From the NCBI GenBank assembly GCA_963666505.2, contig CAXXXL010000001.1:868001-932000 (forward strand): a stretch of 64,000 nucleotides of DNA. The letters are read 5' to 3'. Under the pieces are notes generated by a model. The model searched no databases, was not told the origin of the DNA, and worked only from the letters and a program-made list of their open reading frames with translations. The position numbers and the translations under genes were made by a program. Below, one piece after another: positions 9,710-19,785 of this stretch. The first letter of the stretch is position 1. Every line of letters begins with the position of its first letter. Source of the stretch: JABGQS01 sp963666505 (GTDB lineage Bacteria; Bacillota; Clostridia; Christensenellales; SZUA-584).

Positions 9710-10795
9710 TTGAAAGATTTTTCTATTCCGAAAGACAAATCAGTATTGAAGTATATGGGCGATATAAGCCAGCTTGCGGGAGCGAAACGCTACGAGTTTT
9801 TGGACGGAAAAGCCAAGGGCGTCGAAGCTGTAGATATAAAAACAGGTTCGGGGTTTGAGTACACCGTTCTTCCCGGAAGGGGCATGGATATAGCCCACTG
9901 CAGCTTTAAGGGGATACCACTTAGCTATATCTCAAAGACAAAGATCGTGTCACCGTCATACTTCGATGATAACGGCATGGATTGGCTGAGAAGCTTTTTT
10001 GCAGGGATGCTTACAACCTGCGGGCTATCGAATGTCGGCGGACCTTGCGAAGACGAGCACCATTTGTTTGGGAAACAGCGATACGGGCTGCACGGCAGGA
10101 TAAGCAACAGCGCCGCCTACAACGTGGGAGTGCAGGAGGAATGGGAGAGCGAAGAAGACTTTGTCATACGTGTGAACGGAAAGGTAAGGGAGGCACAGCT
10201 GCACGGCGAGTGTTTAGAGCTTAAACGGGAGTACGAAAGCAGGCTCGGTGAAAACAAGCTGATAATTCACGACTGCATTGAAAACAAAGCGCAGTACGAA
10301 ACGCCGTGTATGATACTCTACCACATCAACATAGGATACCCTGTTCTAAACGAGAACAGCCGGCTGCTTGTCAGCACAAACTCTGTAAAACCAAACGATG
10401 AGTATTCAAAGAAAGGGGCAGGGGAATATGATCGTTTTACAAAGCCGGGCTACCTTGAAAAAGAAAACCTCTATTTCCATGACCTGAAGACGGATGATCA
10501 AGGCAACACAGTAGCTGCCATTATAAATGATGAGCTGGAGCTTGGAGTATATGTCAAATTCAATAAAAACCAGCTGCCGCAGTTTACACAGTGGAAGATG
10601 TGCGGCGAGCAGGAATACGTACTGGGTCTTGAGCCGGGAAACTGCCTGCCGACAGGCAGGGTAGAGAATAAAAAGAGCGGTATATTGCAATACTTGGAAC
10701 CTAATGAGAAAAAGATTGTTGATTTGGAAATAGGCGTTTTAAAAGATGATTATGAGATTGAGCAGTTAGAAAAGCGAATTGGCGACTTTAGATAA
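9710..10795 (+). CDS. DUF4432 family (aldose 1-epimerase-like) protein
   Basis: 361 residues from a TTG start; GGAGGG at 9697-9702 gives 7-base spacing, which fixes this start. The protein is of the galactose-mutarotase-like beta-sandwich superfamily. It has the DUF4432 pattern LPGRGMDIAHCSFKG near residue 45, GGPCEDEHHLFGKQRYGLHG near 110 and LEPGNCLPTGR near 310. The two histidines and glutamate positions of mutarotases have counterparts. Such proteins probably equilibrate anomers of the cluster's sugar in the cytoplasm. The exact substrate is unknown. Confidence 0.85.
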   Translation: MKDFSIPKDKSVLKYMGDISQLAGAKRYEFLDGKAKGVEAVDIKTGSGFEYTVLPGRGMDIAHCSFKGIPLSYISKTKIVSPSYFDDNGMDWLRSFFAGMLTTCGLSNVGGPCEDEHHLFGKQRYGLHGRISNSAAYNVGVQEEWESEEDFVIRVNGKVREAQLHGECLELKREYESRLGENKLIIHDCIENKAQYETPCMILYHINIGYPVLNENSRLLVSTNSVKPNDEYSKKGAGEYDRFTKPGYLEKENLYFHDLKTDDQGNTVAAIINDELELGVYVKFNKNQLPQFTQWKMCGEQEYVLGLEPGNCLPTGRVENKKSGILQYLEPNEKKIVDLEIGVLKDDYEIEQLEKRIGDFR

Positions 10796-10819
10796 AAAAC
10801 AGGCGAGGGAACAGGATTA

Positions 10820-12727
10820 ATGCTAATTGAAAAGTACAGAAAGTTTACAAGCCAGATATTTGAAAAGAAAGATGCGGACGAGTTAAAAAGCTTTTCGCAG
10901 AAGTTGAGACTTAATGCGGCCCAGATGATTAACAACGCAGGCTCCGGTCACATCGGCGGAGCGTGTTCGTCTATAGATTTATATCTGATGCTATGGCTCT
11001 GTGCCAATATATCCCCGGATAAAGTTGGCTTTGAGCAGCGGGATAGGATAATAGCCAGCCACGGTCATTCGGCAGCGGCTATTTACTCGGTTCTTGGAAA
11101 CCTTGGTTATTTTGATATAAAGGATGCTATTGATAACTTCAGGGGCAAGGGCAGCATATATGAAGGGCTGGCGTCGATAAAAGTTCCCGGCGTAGAGTGG
11201 TGCAACGGCGTTTTAGGACAGGGGCTTTCGCAGGGCTGCGGCTCGGCAATGGCAGCAAAGCTGAAAGGCCTAGACTATCATGTCTTTGTAGTGCTGGGCG
11301 ATGGAGAACAGGCAAAAGGTCAGCTTCAGGAAGCAAGAGAGTTTGCGAACAAATATAAACTTAACAGATTAACTGCTATTGTTGATTATAACAAAAAGCA
11401 ATCGAGCGGCGACCTTAGTGACGTGATGCCGCAAAATATAAAAGAAAAGTATGCGGCAAGCGGATGGAAAACGCTGGAGATCGACGGACACGATTATGTT
11501 GAGATATATAAAGCATTAAGAGAAGCCTACTTTGAAAAGGAAAGACCGACCTTGATACTTGCGAACACTGTCATGGGCAAGGGCTTCTGCGAAATCGAAG
11601 GCAACTATGAATACCACGGTAAGATGCTGGACGAAGCGATAATAAAAAGAGAAGAGGAAAAGCTTTCGGGCTGTAAGGGCCCAGTAATAGAATTTGAAAA
11701 GTTTAGACCTGTCAAAAAAACCTCCTTATCAATAAAAACCGGAAAGCCAAGGGAGTATTCAAAAGACCAAATGGTCGATAACAGGTCGGCATTCGGGAAT
11801 GCGCTCCTAGATATAGCGAAAGAGAATAAGGGTGAGGCAAATTATATTGCTGCAGTAGACTGCGATTTGACTGCGTCAACAAAGCTGACGGATTTTGCAC
11901 AGGAGTTCAGCGACAATTTTGTGGAGTGCGGTATAGCGGAACACAATGCGGCAACGGTTGCTGCGGCGATGTCCAGAGAGGGCATCGTAACATTTCAGGC
12001 AGGTTTCGCAGTTTTCGTAATTGATGAAGTGTACAGCCAGATACGAATAGGAGACATGCATAACAGCAAGGTAAAGCTTATCTGCACTCATTGCGGGCTG
12101 GACGTTGGGGAAGACGGCAAAACGCATCAGTGCACCGATTACATAAGCCTGCTTTCAAACTTAAAAGAGATGAAGATAATAATACCGGCAGACCCAAACC
12201 AGACGGACAGAGCGATAAGGTATGCAGCAGCGCAGGACACGGCGGCAGCTGTAATCATGGGAAGGTCAAAAATGAACGCTGTTACAGATGAGAACGGCAA
12301 AGAGTTTTTTGCCGGCGGATACAGCTTTGAGTACGGGAAAGGCGACCTCTTACGACAGGGCGGGGATGCAGCGATTATTACATACGGCAACATGGTGCCC
12401 TATGCGCTCAAAGCGTCTGAGATATTAAAGAAAAGCGGCTTGAGCATATCAGTCTTGAATATTTCGTTCCCGCTTAAGCTGGATGAACAAAAAATAAAAG
12501 AAGCCGCAGATACCGGTGTGATCGTTATATACGAGGACCACAACCAAAACACCGGGCTTGGCAATATCATTGCATCATATCTTATGGAAAAAGGTCTGCA
12601 TTGTAGATTCATAAAAATGGGAGTTAAGAAAATCGGATACTCGGCATCACCTGAGTATAATTATAAAAAACAAAACTTGGATACGCAGAGCTTAGTAGAT
12701 GTGTTAACAAAGGCTTGCAGCAAATAA
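10820..12727 (+). CDS. Transketolase (full-length, single chain)
   Basis: 635 residues, the usual length for a one-chain transketolase. The N-terminal TPP-binding half has ASHGHSAAAIY and the GDGE motif (VVLGDGEQAKGQLQEA) followed by DYNKKQ. The pyrimidine half has CGIAEHNAATVAAA with the conserved catalytic glutamate, then the C-terminal domain. It moves a two-carbon ketol unit between a ketose phosphate and an aldose phosphate. The gene lies between a sugar epimerase-like gene and a sugar isomerase gene, so it is probably dedicated to this sugar. In the D-apiose pathway a transketolase acts directly after the kinase. A central pentose-phosphate role cannot be excluded. Confidence 0.9.
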   Translation: MLIEKYRKFTSQIFEKKDADELKSFSQKLRLNAAQMINNAGSGHIGGACSSIDLYLMLWLCANISPDKVGFEQRDRIIASHGHSAAAIYSVLGNLGYFDIKDAIDNFRGKGSIYEGLASIKVPGVEWCNGVLGQGLSQGCGSAMAAKLKGLDYHVFVVLGDGEQAKGQLQEAREFANKYKLNRLTAIVDYNKKQSSGDLSDVMPQNIKEKYAASGWKTLEIDGHDYVEIYKALREAYFEKERPTLILANTVMGKGFCEIEGNYEYHGKMLDEAIIKREEEKLSGCKGPVIEFEKFRPVKKTSLSIKTGKPREYSKDQMVDNRSAFGNALLDIAKENKGEANYIAAVDCDLTASTKLTDFAQEFSDNFVECGIAEHNAATVAAAMSREGIVTFQAGFAVFVIDEVYSQIRIGDMHNSKVKLICTHCGLDVGEDGKTHQCTDYISLLSNLKEMKIIIPADPNQTDRAIRYAAAQDTAAAVIMGRSKMNAVTDENGKEFFAGGYSFEYGKGDLLRQGGDAAIITYGNMVPYALKASEILKKSGLSISVLNISFPLKLDEQKIKEAADTGVIVIYEDHNQNTGLGNIIASYLMEKGLHCRFIKMGVKKIGYSASPEYNYKKQNLDTQSLVDVLTKACSK

Positions 12728-12756
12728 AACTAAATCAAAATAAAGGAGTAATCATT

Positions 12757-14181
12757 ATGTTTAAAACCAAAATAGGCTTTATTCCATCCAACTGGGAATC
12801 CTGGGACGGAAGTGAGTTTACGGGTAAATGGGCCGGAAAGATGAGAGACAGGTGTGTTGCCGTGCTTGAAAGCATGCCGGGGATCGATCTTATTGTGCCG
12901 TCAAAAGAGATGACTGCTGATGGCTGCGTAAGCGATATGGATGATGCCAAAAAGACTCTGGAGCTCTTTAAAAAAGAGGAGATACAGGGGCTGATAATCG
13001 GCAACATGACTTTCGGAATGGAAGTGGCTGTTGGAGCAATCTTGAGCGGATTAAACAAAGACATGCCCATTATGCATTTTTGCACAAGGAGTGCGCCCAT
13101 AGACAGCGAAGGAGTGCGGGCAACAGATACATGGTGCGGACAGTTCATGACGGTATCTGCGATAAAGCGCAGAGGTTTTAAATATGTACATATAAATACA
13201 TGCAATCCGGAAGACGAGGTTTTCAAATACAAAATGGAAGTTTTTGTACGGGCTATATGCGCCGTTAGCATGTTCAAAGGCGCAAGATTCGGGCAGGTCG
13301 GCACAAGACCGCAGCTGTTTGAATCGCAGTATTACAGCGAAGAAAACCTGCAAAGGCAGTTTTCACAGATGGTCGTACCGATGGATTTAGCTACGGCTTT
13401 TTCAAGGATGGATGCAATTTCGCCGGACGACCCGGATGTAAAGAGGATAGTCGGAGAAATAAAGTCGAGTGCAGATGAAATATACGACGAGGTAAGCGAA
13501 GAGGCGCTGACGAACCAGGCAAGATTCGAGCTTTCGCTGGTACGGATAAAGGAAGAGCTCGATGTTGACGCTATGGCGGTAAGCTGCTGGACGCAGATAC
13601 AGGAGAGATACGGGATATCAGCCTGCTCAACGTTCGGAAGGCTGAACGACCAGGGGATAATCACCGCATGCGAGGTCGATTTGCTTGGCGCAGCCACGAT
13701 GTGGATCGTATACTGCGCAGCGCTTGGCGAAAACGTGCCGGATTTCATAGACTGGACGGATCTGCACCCCACGCAGGAAAACGTATGGCTCGCATGGCAT
13801 TGCGGAAATGCTGCGCCAAGCTTGTGCCAACCGGGCTGCAAAACGATACTCGTAAGAAACGAAAGACTTATTCAGTGGTGCGCTACCTGTCACGGAGCAA
13901 AGGAGTTCAAATTAAAGGACGGCGACGTAACCTGCGCCAGAATGGTTGAGTATGACGGGGAGTACACCATGTTCTTTGGAAACGGCGAAGTTATAGACAT
14001 AGAGCCGTTTGTCAGAGGCACCTACGGATGGGTCAAAGTTAACGACCTTGAAGATTGGGAAACGAAGATGGTTGAAAACGGCGTTATCCACCACGGGACG
14101 CTGATATACGACAAGAAGGTTGCTGATGTTCTTGAGATGTTCTGCAAGTTCCTTGGAATAAAGGCTGTCAGGGGGGCGTAA
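12757..14181 (+). CDS. L-fucose/L-arabinose isomerase family protein
   Basis: 474 residues. The start is taken at ATG 12757, preceded by AAAGGAG; the frame is open further upstream but overlaps the transketolase end. The sequence matches the FucI/AraA-like fold (LIIGNMTFGMEVAVG, QIQERYGISACSTFG, ACEVDLLGAATMW, WHCGNAAP). Acidic and histidine residues compatible with a Mn2+ site are present. These enzymes interconvert aldoses and ketoses. The length is intermediate between arabinose isomerase and fucose isomerase, and the substrate is unknown. It is followed after 2 bp by a Zn-dehydrogenase gene. Confidence 0.85.
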   Translation: MFKTKIGFIPSNWESWDGSEFTGKWAGKMRDRCVAVLESMPGIDLIVPSKEMTADGCVSDMDDAKKTLELFKKEEIQGLIIGNMTFGMEVAVGAILSGLNKDMPIMHFCTRSAPIDSEGVRATDTWCGQFMTVSAIKRRGFKYVHINTCNPEDEVFKYKMEVFVRAICAVSMFKGARFGQVGTRPQLFESQYYSEENLQRQFSQMVVPMDLATAFSRMDAISPDDPDVKRIVGEIKSSADEIYDEVSEEALTNQARFELSLVRIKEELDVDAMAVSCWTQIQERYGISACSTFGRLNDQGIITACEVDLLGAATMWIVYCAALGENVPDFIDWTDLHPTQENVWLAWHCGNAAPSLCQPGCKTILVRNERLIQWCATCHGAKEFKLKDGDVTCARMVEYDGEYTMFFGNGEVIDIEPFVRGTYGWVKVNDLEDWETKMVENGVIHHGTLIYDKKVADVLEMFCKFLGIKAVRGA

Positions 14182-14183
14182 TA

Positions 14184-15248
14184 ATGCAGGGCAAAATGCT
14201 GTGTGCGACGCTCAAAGAACCGCAGAATATCCAAATAGAATATGTCGATATTCCGGTCCCTGGCAAAGGCCAGGTACTGCTTAAGATAAAGAGAATAGGT
14301 TTGTGCGGTTCCGATTCGACGATCTATTACGGGCTTCATCCGTATGTCAGCTATCCGTTAATAATGGGGCACGAGTTTTCTGCCGAAATAGTTAGGCTTG
14401 GCGATGGGGTAGAAGGTCTGCATGAAGGTCAGCGGGTCGCTGTTATACCCCATCTGGTATGCGGAGAATGTGATGCGTGCAAGAATGAAATTTACAACTT
14501 CTGCGAGGAGTTAAGATGCACCGGAGCAGAGGCCGACGGCGCACACAGAGAGTATATGGTAATGCCATCTGAGATGGTTTTACCGATTCCCGATACCGTA
14601 TCCTATGACGATGCAGCGATGATCGAGCCGGCATGTGTAGCTTATCATGCCGCTAAGCGCCCGGCTATAAAGCCGGATGATAAAGTACTGATAATCGGTG
14701 CAGGCCCGATCGGGAACTTTTGTATGCAGAGCGTAAAGACTCTGGGCGCTGAAAAGGTCTACGTAGCGGACGTAGACCAAAGCAGGCTTGAGCTCGCATT
14801 AACGCTTGGAGCTGAAGGTGTTATAAATGTCAGCGAACAGAGCCTTGAAGACGGTATAAAACAGTTTGAGGACAGCGCTAAAAAGATAAGCGTATACTTC
14901 GACTGTGTAGGGAGCAAAGGGCAGGTACTGAACCAGATACTGCAGCTTGCTGCAAGGGGAAGCAGGGTCGTTATGGTAGGTGTGCTGCAGAACGAGTACG
15001 ATATACCAAACCTTCCCGATTTTGTGCAGCATGAGTTGACGCTTTTTGGCACGACTATGTATACGCCCAGCGATTACAAAGAAATGATAGACCTTATGGG
15101 CAGCAAAAAAATCAGTACAGAGGGTATAATCACACACTGGTTTGATTTAAAAGACATTAAAGAAGTATTCAAAGACCTTGTAGAGAATAAATCCGAGAAG
15201 TATTTCAAAGTAATATTTAAAGTGGATGATCAGGCGGATGATGTATGA
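14184..15248 (+). CDS. Zinc-dependent MDR-family polyol/alcohol dehydrogenase
   Basis: 354 residues. Catalytic zinc ligands are C41 (GLCGSD) and H63-E64 (MGHE). The structural zinc lobe is intact with C93, C96, C99 and C107 (CGECDACKNEIYNFC). The NAD-binding GAGPIG lies near residue 174. It resembles sorbitol/L-iditol and threonine dehydrogenases. It probably oxidises a sugar alcohol or reduces a ketose in the same pathway. It overlaps the next gene by 4 bp (ATGA), a sign of translational coupling with the kinase. Confidence 0.9.
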   Translation: MQGKMLCATLKEPQNIQIEYVDIPVPGKGQVLLKIKRIGLCGSDSTIYYGLHPYVSYPLIMGHEFSAEIVRLGDGVEGLHEGQRVAVIPHLVCGECDACKNEIYNFCEELRCTGAEADGAHREYMVMPSEMVLPIPDTVSYDDAAMIEPACVAYHAAKRPAIKPDDKVLIIGAGPIGNFCMQSVKTLGAEKVYVADVDQSRLELALTLGAEGVINVSEQSLEDGIKQFEDSAKKISVYFDCVGSKGQVLNQILQLAARGSRVVMVGVLQNEYDIPNLPDFVQHELTLFGTTMYTPSDYKEMIDLMGSKKISTEGIITHWFDLKDIKEVFKDLVENKSEKYFKVIFKVDDQADDV

Positions 15249-16738
15249 GTTTACTCGGTATTGATTTAGGTTCAAGCAGCGTTAAAGGAGTCGTTTTTGA
15301 CTACAGCGGAAAGCAGCTGGCATCGGCTTCATGCGGCTATACTACGCTGAGAAAACAAAACAGAGCAGAGGCCGACCCGGACGAGATCTGGACAGCGGTA
15401 AAAAAGACAATAAAGTCGCTTTCGGAAGACAAAAGTGCTGGCGATATCGAAGCGCTGGCGATAAGCTCTCACGGCGAGACCATTATACCCGTGGACAGAG
15501 AGGGCAAAGCTGTCGGCAACGCCATAATGAACTCGGATAACCGTGCCCACAAAGAACTTGAAATGATGGAAAAGATAATAGACAAAAGGCGTCTTTATGG
15601 CATAACCGGAGTTCCCATGCATACTATGTTTTCTTTGCTCAAGATAATGTGGCTGAAAGAAAACAAACCGGATGCTTTCGGTAAAACAGCTAAGTTTCTG
15701 AGCGTCGGAGATTTCATAATATCAAAACTCGGTGCAGGGTTTTATACGGACTATTCGCTGGCTGACAGGACCATGTGCTTTGATATTAATAAGCTCGAAT
15801 GGTCTGACGAGATACTGTTGGCAGCGGGGCTTAAAAAGGACTTGTTTGCAGAAGCTGTGGCATCCGGCAAAACCTGCGGAAGCATTTCAAAACAAGCAGC
15901 AAAGGAGCTTGGGCTGAAAGATAACGTAGTGATAGCTGTGGGAGGGCACGACCAGCCTTGCGGCGCTTTTGGAGCCGGAGCATACAGGAATAAAGATGCA
16001 GCGGTGTCGGCGGGTACATATGAAAGCTTAAATATAATAACCGATGAGCCAAAGAACAACGACGAAGCGTATAGATATAAGTTCAATTCATATCCGCACG
16101 TCGTCGAAGGCAAATACATCAATCTTGGGTTTTTCCCGGCGGGGTTTGCAACATCATGGTTTATAGATGAGTTTTGCTATGAGGATAAAGTAAATGCGCA
16201 AAAAGAGGGTTTGAGCGTTTACGAATATATTGATTCAAGACTGGACAAGGCGAATTTCAGCGCACATTACTTCCTGCCTTACTTAGTAGGCTCAGGTACC
16301 CCGCACTGGGATGCGGATGTAAGCGGTGCGCTGCTGGGTCTAAGTCCAAGCACAAGCAGGTACGATGTATTTAAATCAATATTTGAGGGAATAGCGTTTG
16401 AGCTCAATTGGAATCTTAGAGAGTTGCAAAACATAATCGGTGATATCAAAGATATAAGGATAAGCGGAGGCAACTCTAGACTAGATTTTAGCGTGCAGTT
16501 AAGAGCCGATATATGCGGCAGGTCTTTTACAAGAGTAAATACTGTCGAAACGGTTTGCCTCGGGGCAGCTATGTTTGCAGGTATGGCGGTCGGGGTCTAT
16601 AAGGACTACGAAGATGCTGTCAGCAATACGGTTAATACAGGCCGGATATTCGAGTCCTGTGAGGAAAAAAACGAAATGTACAGCGGTAAGTTTGAACAGT
16701 ATAAGAAGATATACGGAGCTGTAAAAGACATAAAATAA
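15245..16738 (+). CDS. FGGY-family carbohydrate kinase (xylulokinase-like)
   Basis: 497 residues, the usual FGGY length. N-terminal phosphate-binding loop DLGSSSVKG, mid-domain GGHDQPCGAFGAG, and C-terminal adenosine motif SGGNSRLDF. Closest in general appearance to xylulokinases, but substrate assignment in this family from sequence alone is unreliable. It phosphorylates a ketose or polyol, feeding the transketolase encoded upstream. The start ATG overlaps the stop of the dehydrogenase gene. Confidence 0.9.
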   Translation: MSLLGIDLGSSSVKGVVFDYSGKQLASASCGYTTLRKQNRAEADPDEIWTAVKKTIKSLSEDKSAGDIEALAISSHGETIIPVDREGKAVGNAIMNSDNRAHKELEMMEKIIDKRRLYGITGVPMHTMFSLLKIMWLKENKPDAFGKTAKFLSVGDFIISKLGAGFYTDYSLADRTMCFDINKLEWSDEILLAAGLKKDLFAEAVASGKTCGSISKQAAKELGLKDNVVIAVGGHDQPCGAFGAGAYRNKDAAVSAGTYESLNIITDEPKNNDEAYRYKFNSYPHVVEGKYINLGFFPAGFATSWFIDEFCYEDKVNAQKEGLSVYEYIDSRLDKANFSAHYFLPYLVGSGTPHWDADVSGALLGLSPSTSRYDVFKSIFEGIAFELNWNLRELQNIIGDIKDIRISGGNSRLDFSVQLRADICGRSFTRVNTVETVCLGAAMFAGMAVGVYKDYEDAVSNTVNTGRIFESCEEKNEMYSGKFEQYKKIYGAVKDIK

Positions 16739-16765
16739 GCCTGATACATTTTATAAGGAGATAGA

Positions 16766-17791
16766 ATGGCAAAAGCAATTGTGCTGGAAGGTATAGGCAG
16801 TGTATCTTATAGAGAATTTGCACCTGAAGAATACTATATGCCTACTCAAGAGGAAGAGGCCTTTCATTTCTGCAATTTTGTTTCGAGTTATCACGGAAAC
16901 CCGCTTGAGGGTGAGATAGAGGTCGAAGCAATATGCGGCGCATTCTGCACACACGAGGTGTCCCTGTATAAAGGTGACTTAACGTTCCCGCATTACCCTG
17001 GCGTGATGGGGCACGAAGCAGTGCACCGTGTTACAAGAGTGGGAGCGAGTGTTGACCATGTCAAGGAAGGCGATTATGTAAGCTGCTGCTGGTATCATGG
17101 GCAATGGGCGAAAAAGGTTATAGGACCTGCAAAAACAGCATACCTCTTGCCGGATAAACTGGAAGACCCGGCATATTGGATAATAGAGCCGGCAGCATCA
17201 ATCGTTAACGCTGTCAGTTATATGGATATTAAGCCGGGGGCACGGGTACTGGTAATCGGCATCGGTTTTATGGGAATGATGATGGTTCAGCTTATATCCG
17301 GTTATCCGATGGCCGAATTCACGGCTGCCGATATTAAAGAAGAAAACCTCGTTTTGGCAAAACAGTTCGGCGCTTATGAAACAATAAACCTGTCTGATGA
17401 AGAGGGGCAGGAAAGGCTTGCCGGATATAATGACGGACATTTTGATGTAGTAATAGAGTGTTCGGGCTCTCAAAATGGACTAAGTACTGCCATTCGGCTT
17501 TGCGGTGATGCAGGGTTTATCTATTGCTTTGGCTGGCACAGACAACCGAGGACTGTGGACTTTAAATTCTCCTTCCTGCATGGACAGCATATTATACAAA
17601 CTTCACCGGGCATCGATGTCGGAAAAGCTTATGAACGTCACTGGCCGACGACGATTGAGCTTTTTAAACGTGGGAAAATAGATTTGAAGCCGCTTATCAC
17701 ACATCGGTATAAAGCGGAGGATATAAAACGTGCAATGGAGGAATCCTGCAACCGAGGCGAAGGATTCATCAAAAGCGTCTTATACTTATAA
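16766..17791 (+). CDS. MDR-family dehydrogenase lacking the structural zinc lobe
   Basis: 341 residues; AAGGAGATAG precedes the ATG. A catalytic site is visible as FCTHE, GVMGHE and IIEPAAS, and the Rossmann motif as GIGFMG near residue 169. The four-cysteine structural zinc loop seen in its neighbour at 14184 is absent. This places it in a different MDR subgroup, similar to bacterial sugar dehydrogenases such as those acting on scyllo-inosose or on ketoses. It is the second dehydrogenase of the cluster; the substrate is not identifiable. Confidence 0.85.
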   Translation: MAKAIVLEGIGSVSYREFAPEEYYMPTQEEEAFHFCNFVSSYHGNPLEGEIEVEAICGAFCTHEVSLYKGDLTFPHYPGVMGHEAVHRVTRVGASVDHVKEGDYVSCCWYHGQWAKKVIGPAKTAYLLPDKLEDPAYWIIEPAASIVNAVSYMDIKPGARVLVIGIGFMGMMMVQLISGYPMAEFTAADIKEENLVLAKQFGAYETINLSDEEGQERLAGYNDGHFDVVIECSGSQNGLSTAIRLCGDAGFIYCFGWHRQPRTVDFKFSFLHGQHIIQTSPGIDVGKAYERHWPTTIELFKRGKIDLKPLITHRYKAEDIKRAMEESCNRGEGFIKSVLYL

Positions 17792-17814
17792 ATTTTGTTT
17801 AAGGGTTAAAAGAA

Positions 17815-18612
17815 ATGAGATTAAAAGATAAAGTATGTGTCATCACCGGAGCGGGTAGCGGAATAGGTAAAAGCGCAGCATTGCTTTTTGCAAAAAACGG
17901 GGCTTTTGTATACTTGCTTGAAATCAACAAAGCTACAGGGCGGGAAGTTGAAAAAGAGATACTGTCTTTTGGCGGCAAGGCAGAGTTTATAAAGACAGAC
18001 GTATCATCCGCACAGGATGTGGCTAAGGCTTTTGATCACATAAAATCTGAAGACAGGGGTCTGCATGTACTTTATAACAATGCGTCTGTGTTCCTCGGAG
18101 GACAGGATAACGCAATAAGCGAGATTTCGCTTGAGACGTGGGATAAAGTGCTCGGCATCAATCTTAACGGTATGTTCTACTGCTGCAAATACGGTCTGCC
18201 CATAATGCTTAAGAGCGGCGGCGGGTGCGTTATAAACACGGCTTCGAGCGCCGCAATCCAGGGTGTACCAAGGTGCGATGCATACACCGCAACAAAAGGA
18301 GCAGCAGCAGCGCTTACAAGATCGATGGCTGTTGAATACGGGCCAAAAAATATAAGGGTGAACTGCATTGCTCCGACAGCAATAAAAACCCCGATGATCA
18401 TGCAGAGCAATATGGATGACGACTCTTTTGACGAGAAACGATTTTTGGAAACAGGGACGCCGCTTAGGCGGTGGGGCAGTCCGGAAGAAATCGCACAGAT
18501 CGCTTTGTTTTTAGCTTCCGATGAGGCATCATATATGAACGGCGCGCTGCTCGTAGCGGACGGCGGGATAACTATAACTTATCCTTTTACAAAAGTACCG
18601 GATTTCAATTAG
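17815..18612 (+). CDS. SDR family oxidoreductase
   Basis: 265 residues. Cofactor motif GAGSGIG at residue 12, NNAS in place of the usual NNAG, catalytic serine in NTASSAA, YTATKGA (Y-x3-K), and the C-terminal LLVADGG. It resembles gluconate- or ribitol-type short-chain dehydrogenases. It is the intact counterpart in this cluster of the SDR pseudogene at 1031, although the two are clearly different proteins. Confidence 0.88.
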   Translation: MRLKDKVCVITGAGSGIGKSAALLFAKNGAFVYLLEINKATGREVEKEILSFGGKAEFIKTDVSSAQDVAKAFDHIKSEDRGLHVLYNNASVFLGGQDNAISEISLETWDKVLGINLNGMFYCCKYGLPIMLKSGGGCVINTASSAAIQGVPRCDAYTATKGAAAALTRSMAVEYGPKNIRVNCIAPTAIKTPMIMQSNMDDDSFDEKRFLETGTPLRRWGSPEEIAQIALFLASDEASYMNGALLVADGGITITYPFTKVPDFN

Positions 18613-18644
18613 TATCGATATATTTAATAACAAGGAGCATTACA

Positions 18645-19763
18645 TTGACAAGTCGAGAAAGAGTAAGAAAAGCGCTCAACTTTGAAAAAACCGATAAGGT
18701 TCCGATTGATTTTGGAGGGACGATAGTTTCATGTATGGATTTGAAAGCGCATGAAAACCTGCTCAGCTATTTTGGGATAGTTAAAGATGCAGGGCCTATC
18801 ATAGACTACACGATGGGAACGGTCGAGCCTGCGGATGAGCTTAGAAAAGAATTTGAAACTGATATATACAGAGTTGGGCTGAATATCAGCAGACCTGACA
18901 TGAACAATAACACATATAAAGACGGGTTCGGTATAACATTTAAAAAGGCAGAACCGCATGAATATTTCGACGTAGTAGACAGCCCGCTAAAAGACGCAAA
19001 GCAGAGCGACATTAAGGATATGCAGATGCCCGACCCGGACAACGAGAAGATGTATACAGGACTTAAGAAAAAAGCAAAGGAGCTTTTCAATAATACCGAT
19101 TACGCATTAGCAGCTGATTTTGGAGTCCCTGGATTTTACGAAACATCTCAGAAGCTAAGGGGATACGAAAATATAGCATGCGACTTGATGATAGACCCGG
19201 ATTTCGTTAAAGAGCTATATGAAAAGCTGCTCGTTCTGCAGAAACGATGGTTCAAAAACTATCTCGAATGTGTGGGGGCGTATGTAGAGGTAATAGGCTA
19301 TGCGGACGATTTAGGCATGCAGGACAGACTGCAAATATCCCCGGAAGTGTACAGGGAAGTTATAAAGCCATATCACAAAGAGATATTTTCATATATACAC
19401 CAAATTGCTGACGTTAAGATACTTCTTCACAGCTGCGGCGCTATAGAGCCGATAATCGAGGATTTGATTGATGCGGGAGTTGACGTTTTAAACCCGCTGC
19501 AGACTGCTGCAAAAGGAATGGATATAGAGATCTTAAAGGAAAAATACGGCGGCAGGATATCGTTCTGGGGAGGGATGGACGAACAGGAAATACTCCCGTT
19601 CGGTTCACCGGAAGAAATAGAAGAAGAGGCCCGAAGACTTATGTCGGTCATGGGCAAAGACGGTGGTTACGTGTTTGGACCGGGACACAACTTTCAGGCC
19701 GATACGGCTGCAGAAAAAATAGTTTTTATGTACAGAGCAGCAAAAAAGTATAGAAATATATGA
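18645..19763 (+). CDS. URO-D family protein
   Basis: 372 residues from a TTG start; AAGGAG at 18632-18637 sets it, and the N-terminus MTSRERVRKALNFEKTDKVP is typical of the family. The H-x-C motif is present (LLHSCGAIEP), followed by VLNPLQTAAKGMD and FGPGHNFQADT. In MtaA-like enzymes the latter position carries a third zinc ligand (cysteine); here a histidine is nearby instead. This is one of two adjacent URO-D genes at the end of the cluster. No known substrate. Confidence 0.85.
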   Translation: MTSRERVRKALNFEKTDKVPIDFGGTIVSCMDLKAHENLLSYFGIVKDAGPIIDYTMGTVEPADELRKEFETDIYRVGLNISRPDMNNNTYKDGFGITFKKAEPHEYFDVVDSPLKDAKQSDIKDMQMPDPDNEKMYTGLKKKAKELFNNTDYALAADFGVPGFYETSQKLRGYENIACDLMIDPDFVKELYEKLLVLQKRWFKNYLECVGAYVEVIGYADDLGMQDRLQISPEVYREVIKPYHKEIFSYIHQIADVKILLHSCGAIEPIIEDLIDAGVDVLNPLQTAAKGMDIEILKEKYGGRISFWGGMDEQEILPFGSPEEIEEEARRLMSVMGKDGGYVFGPGHNFQADTAAEKIVFMYRAAKKYRNI

Positions 19764-19785
19764 TACTGCCAAAGGAGGGATGAAC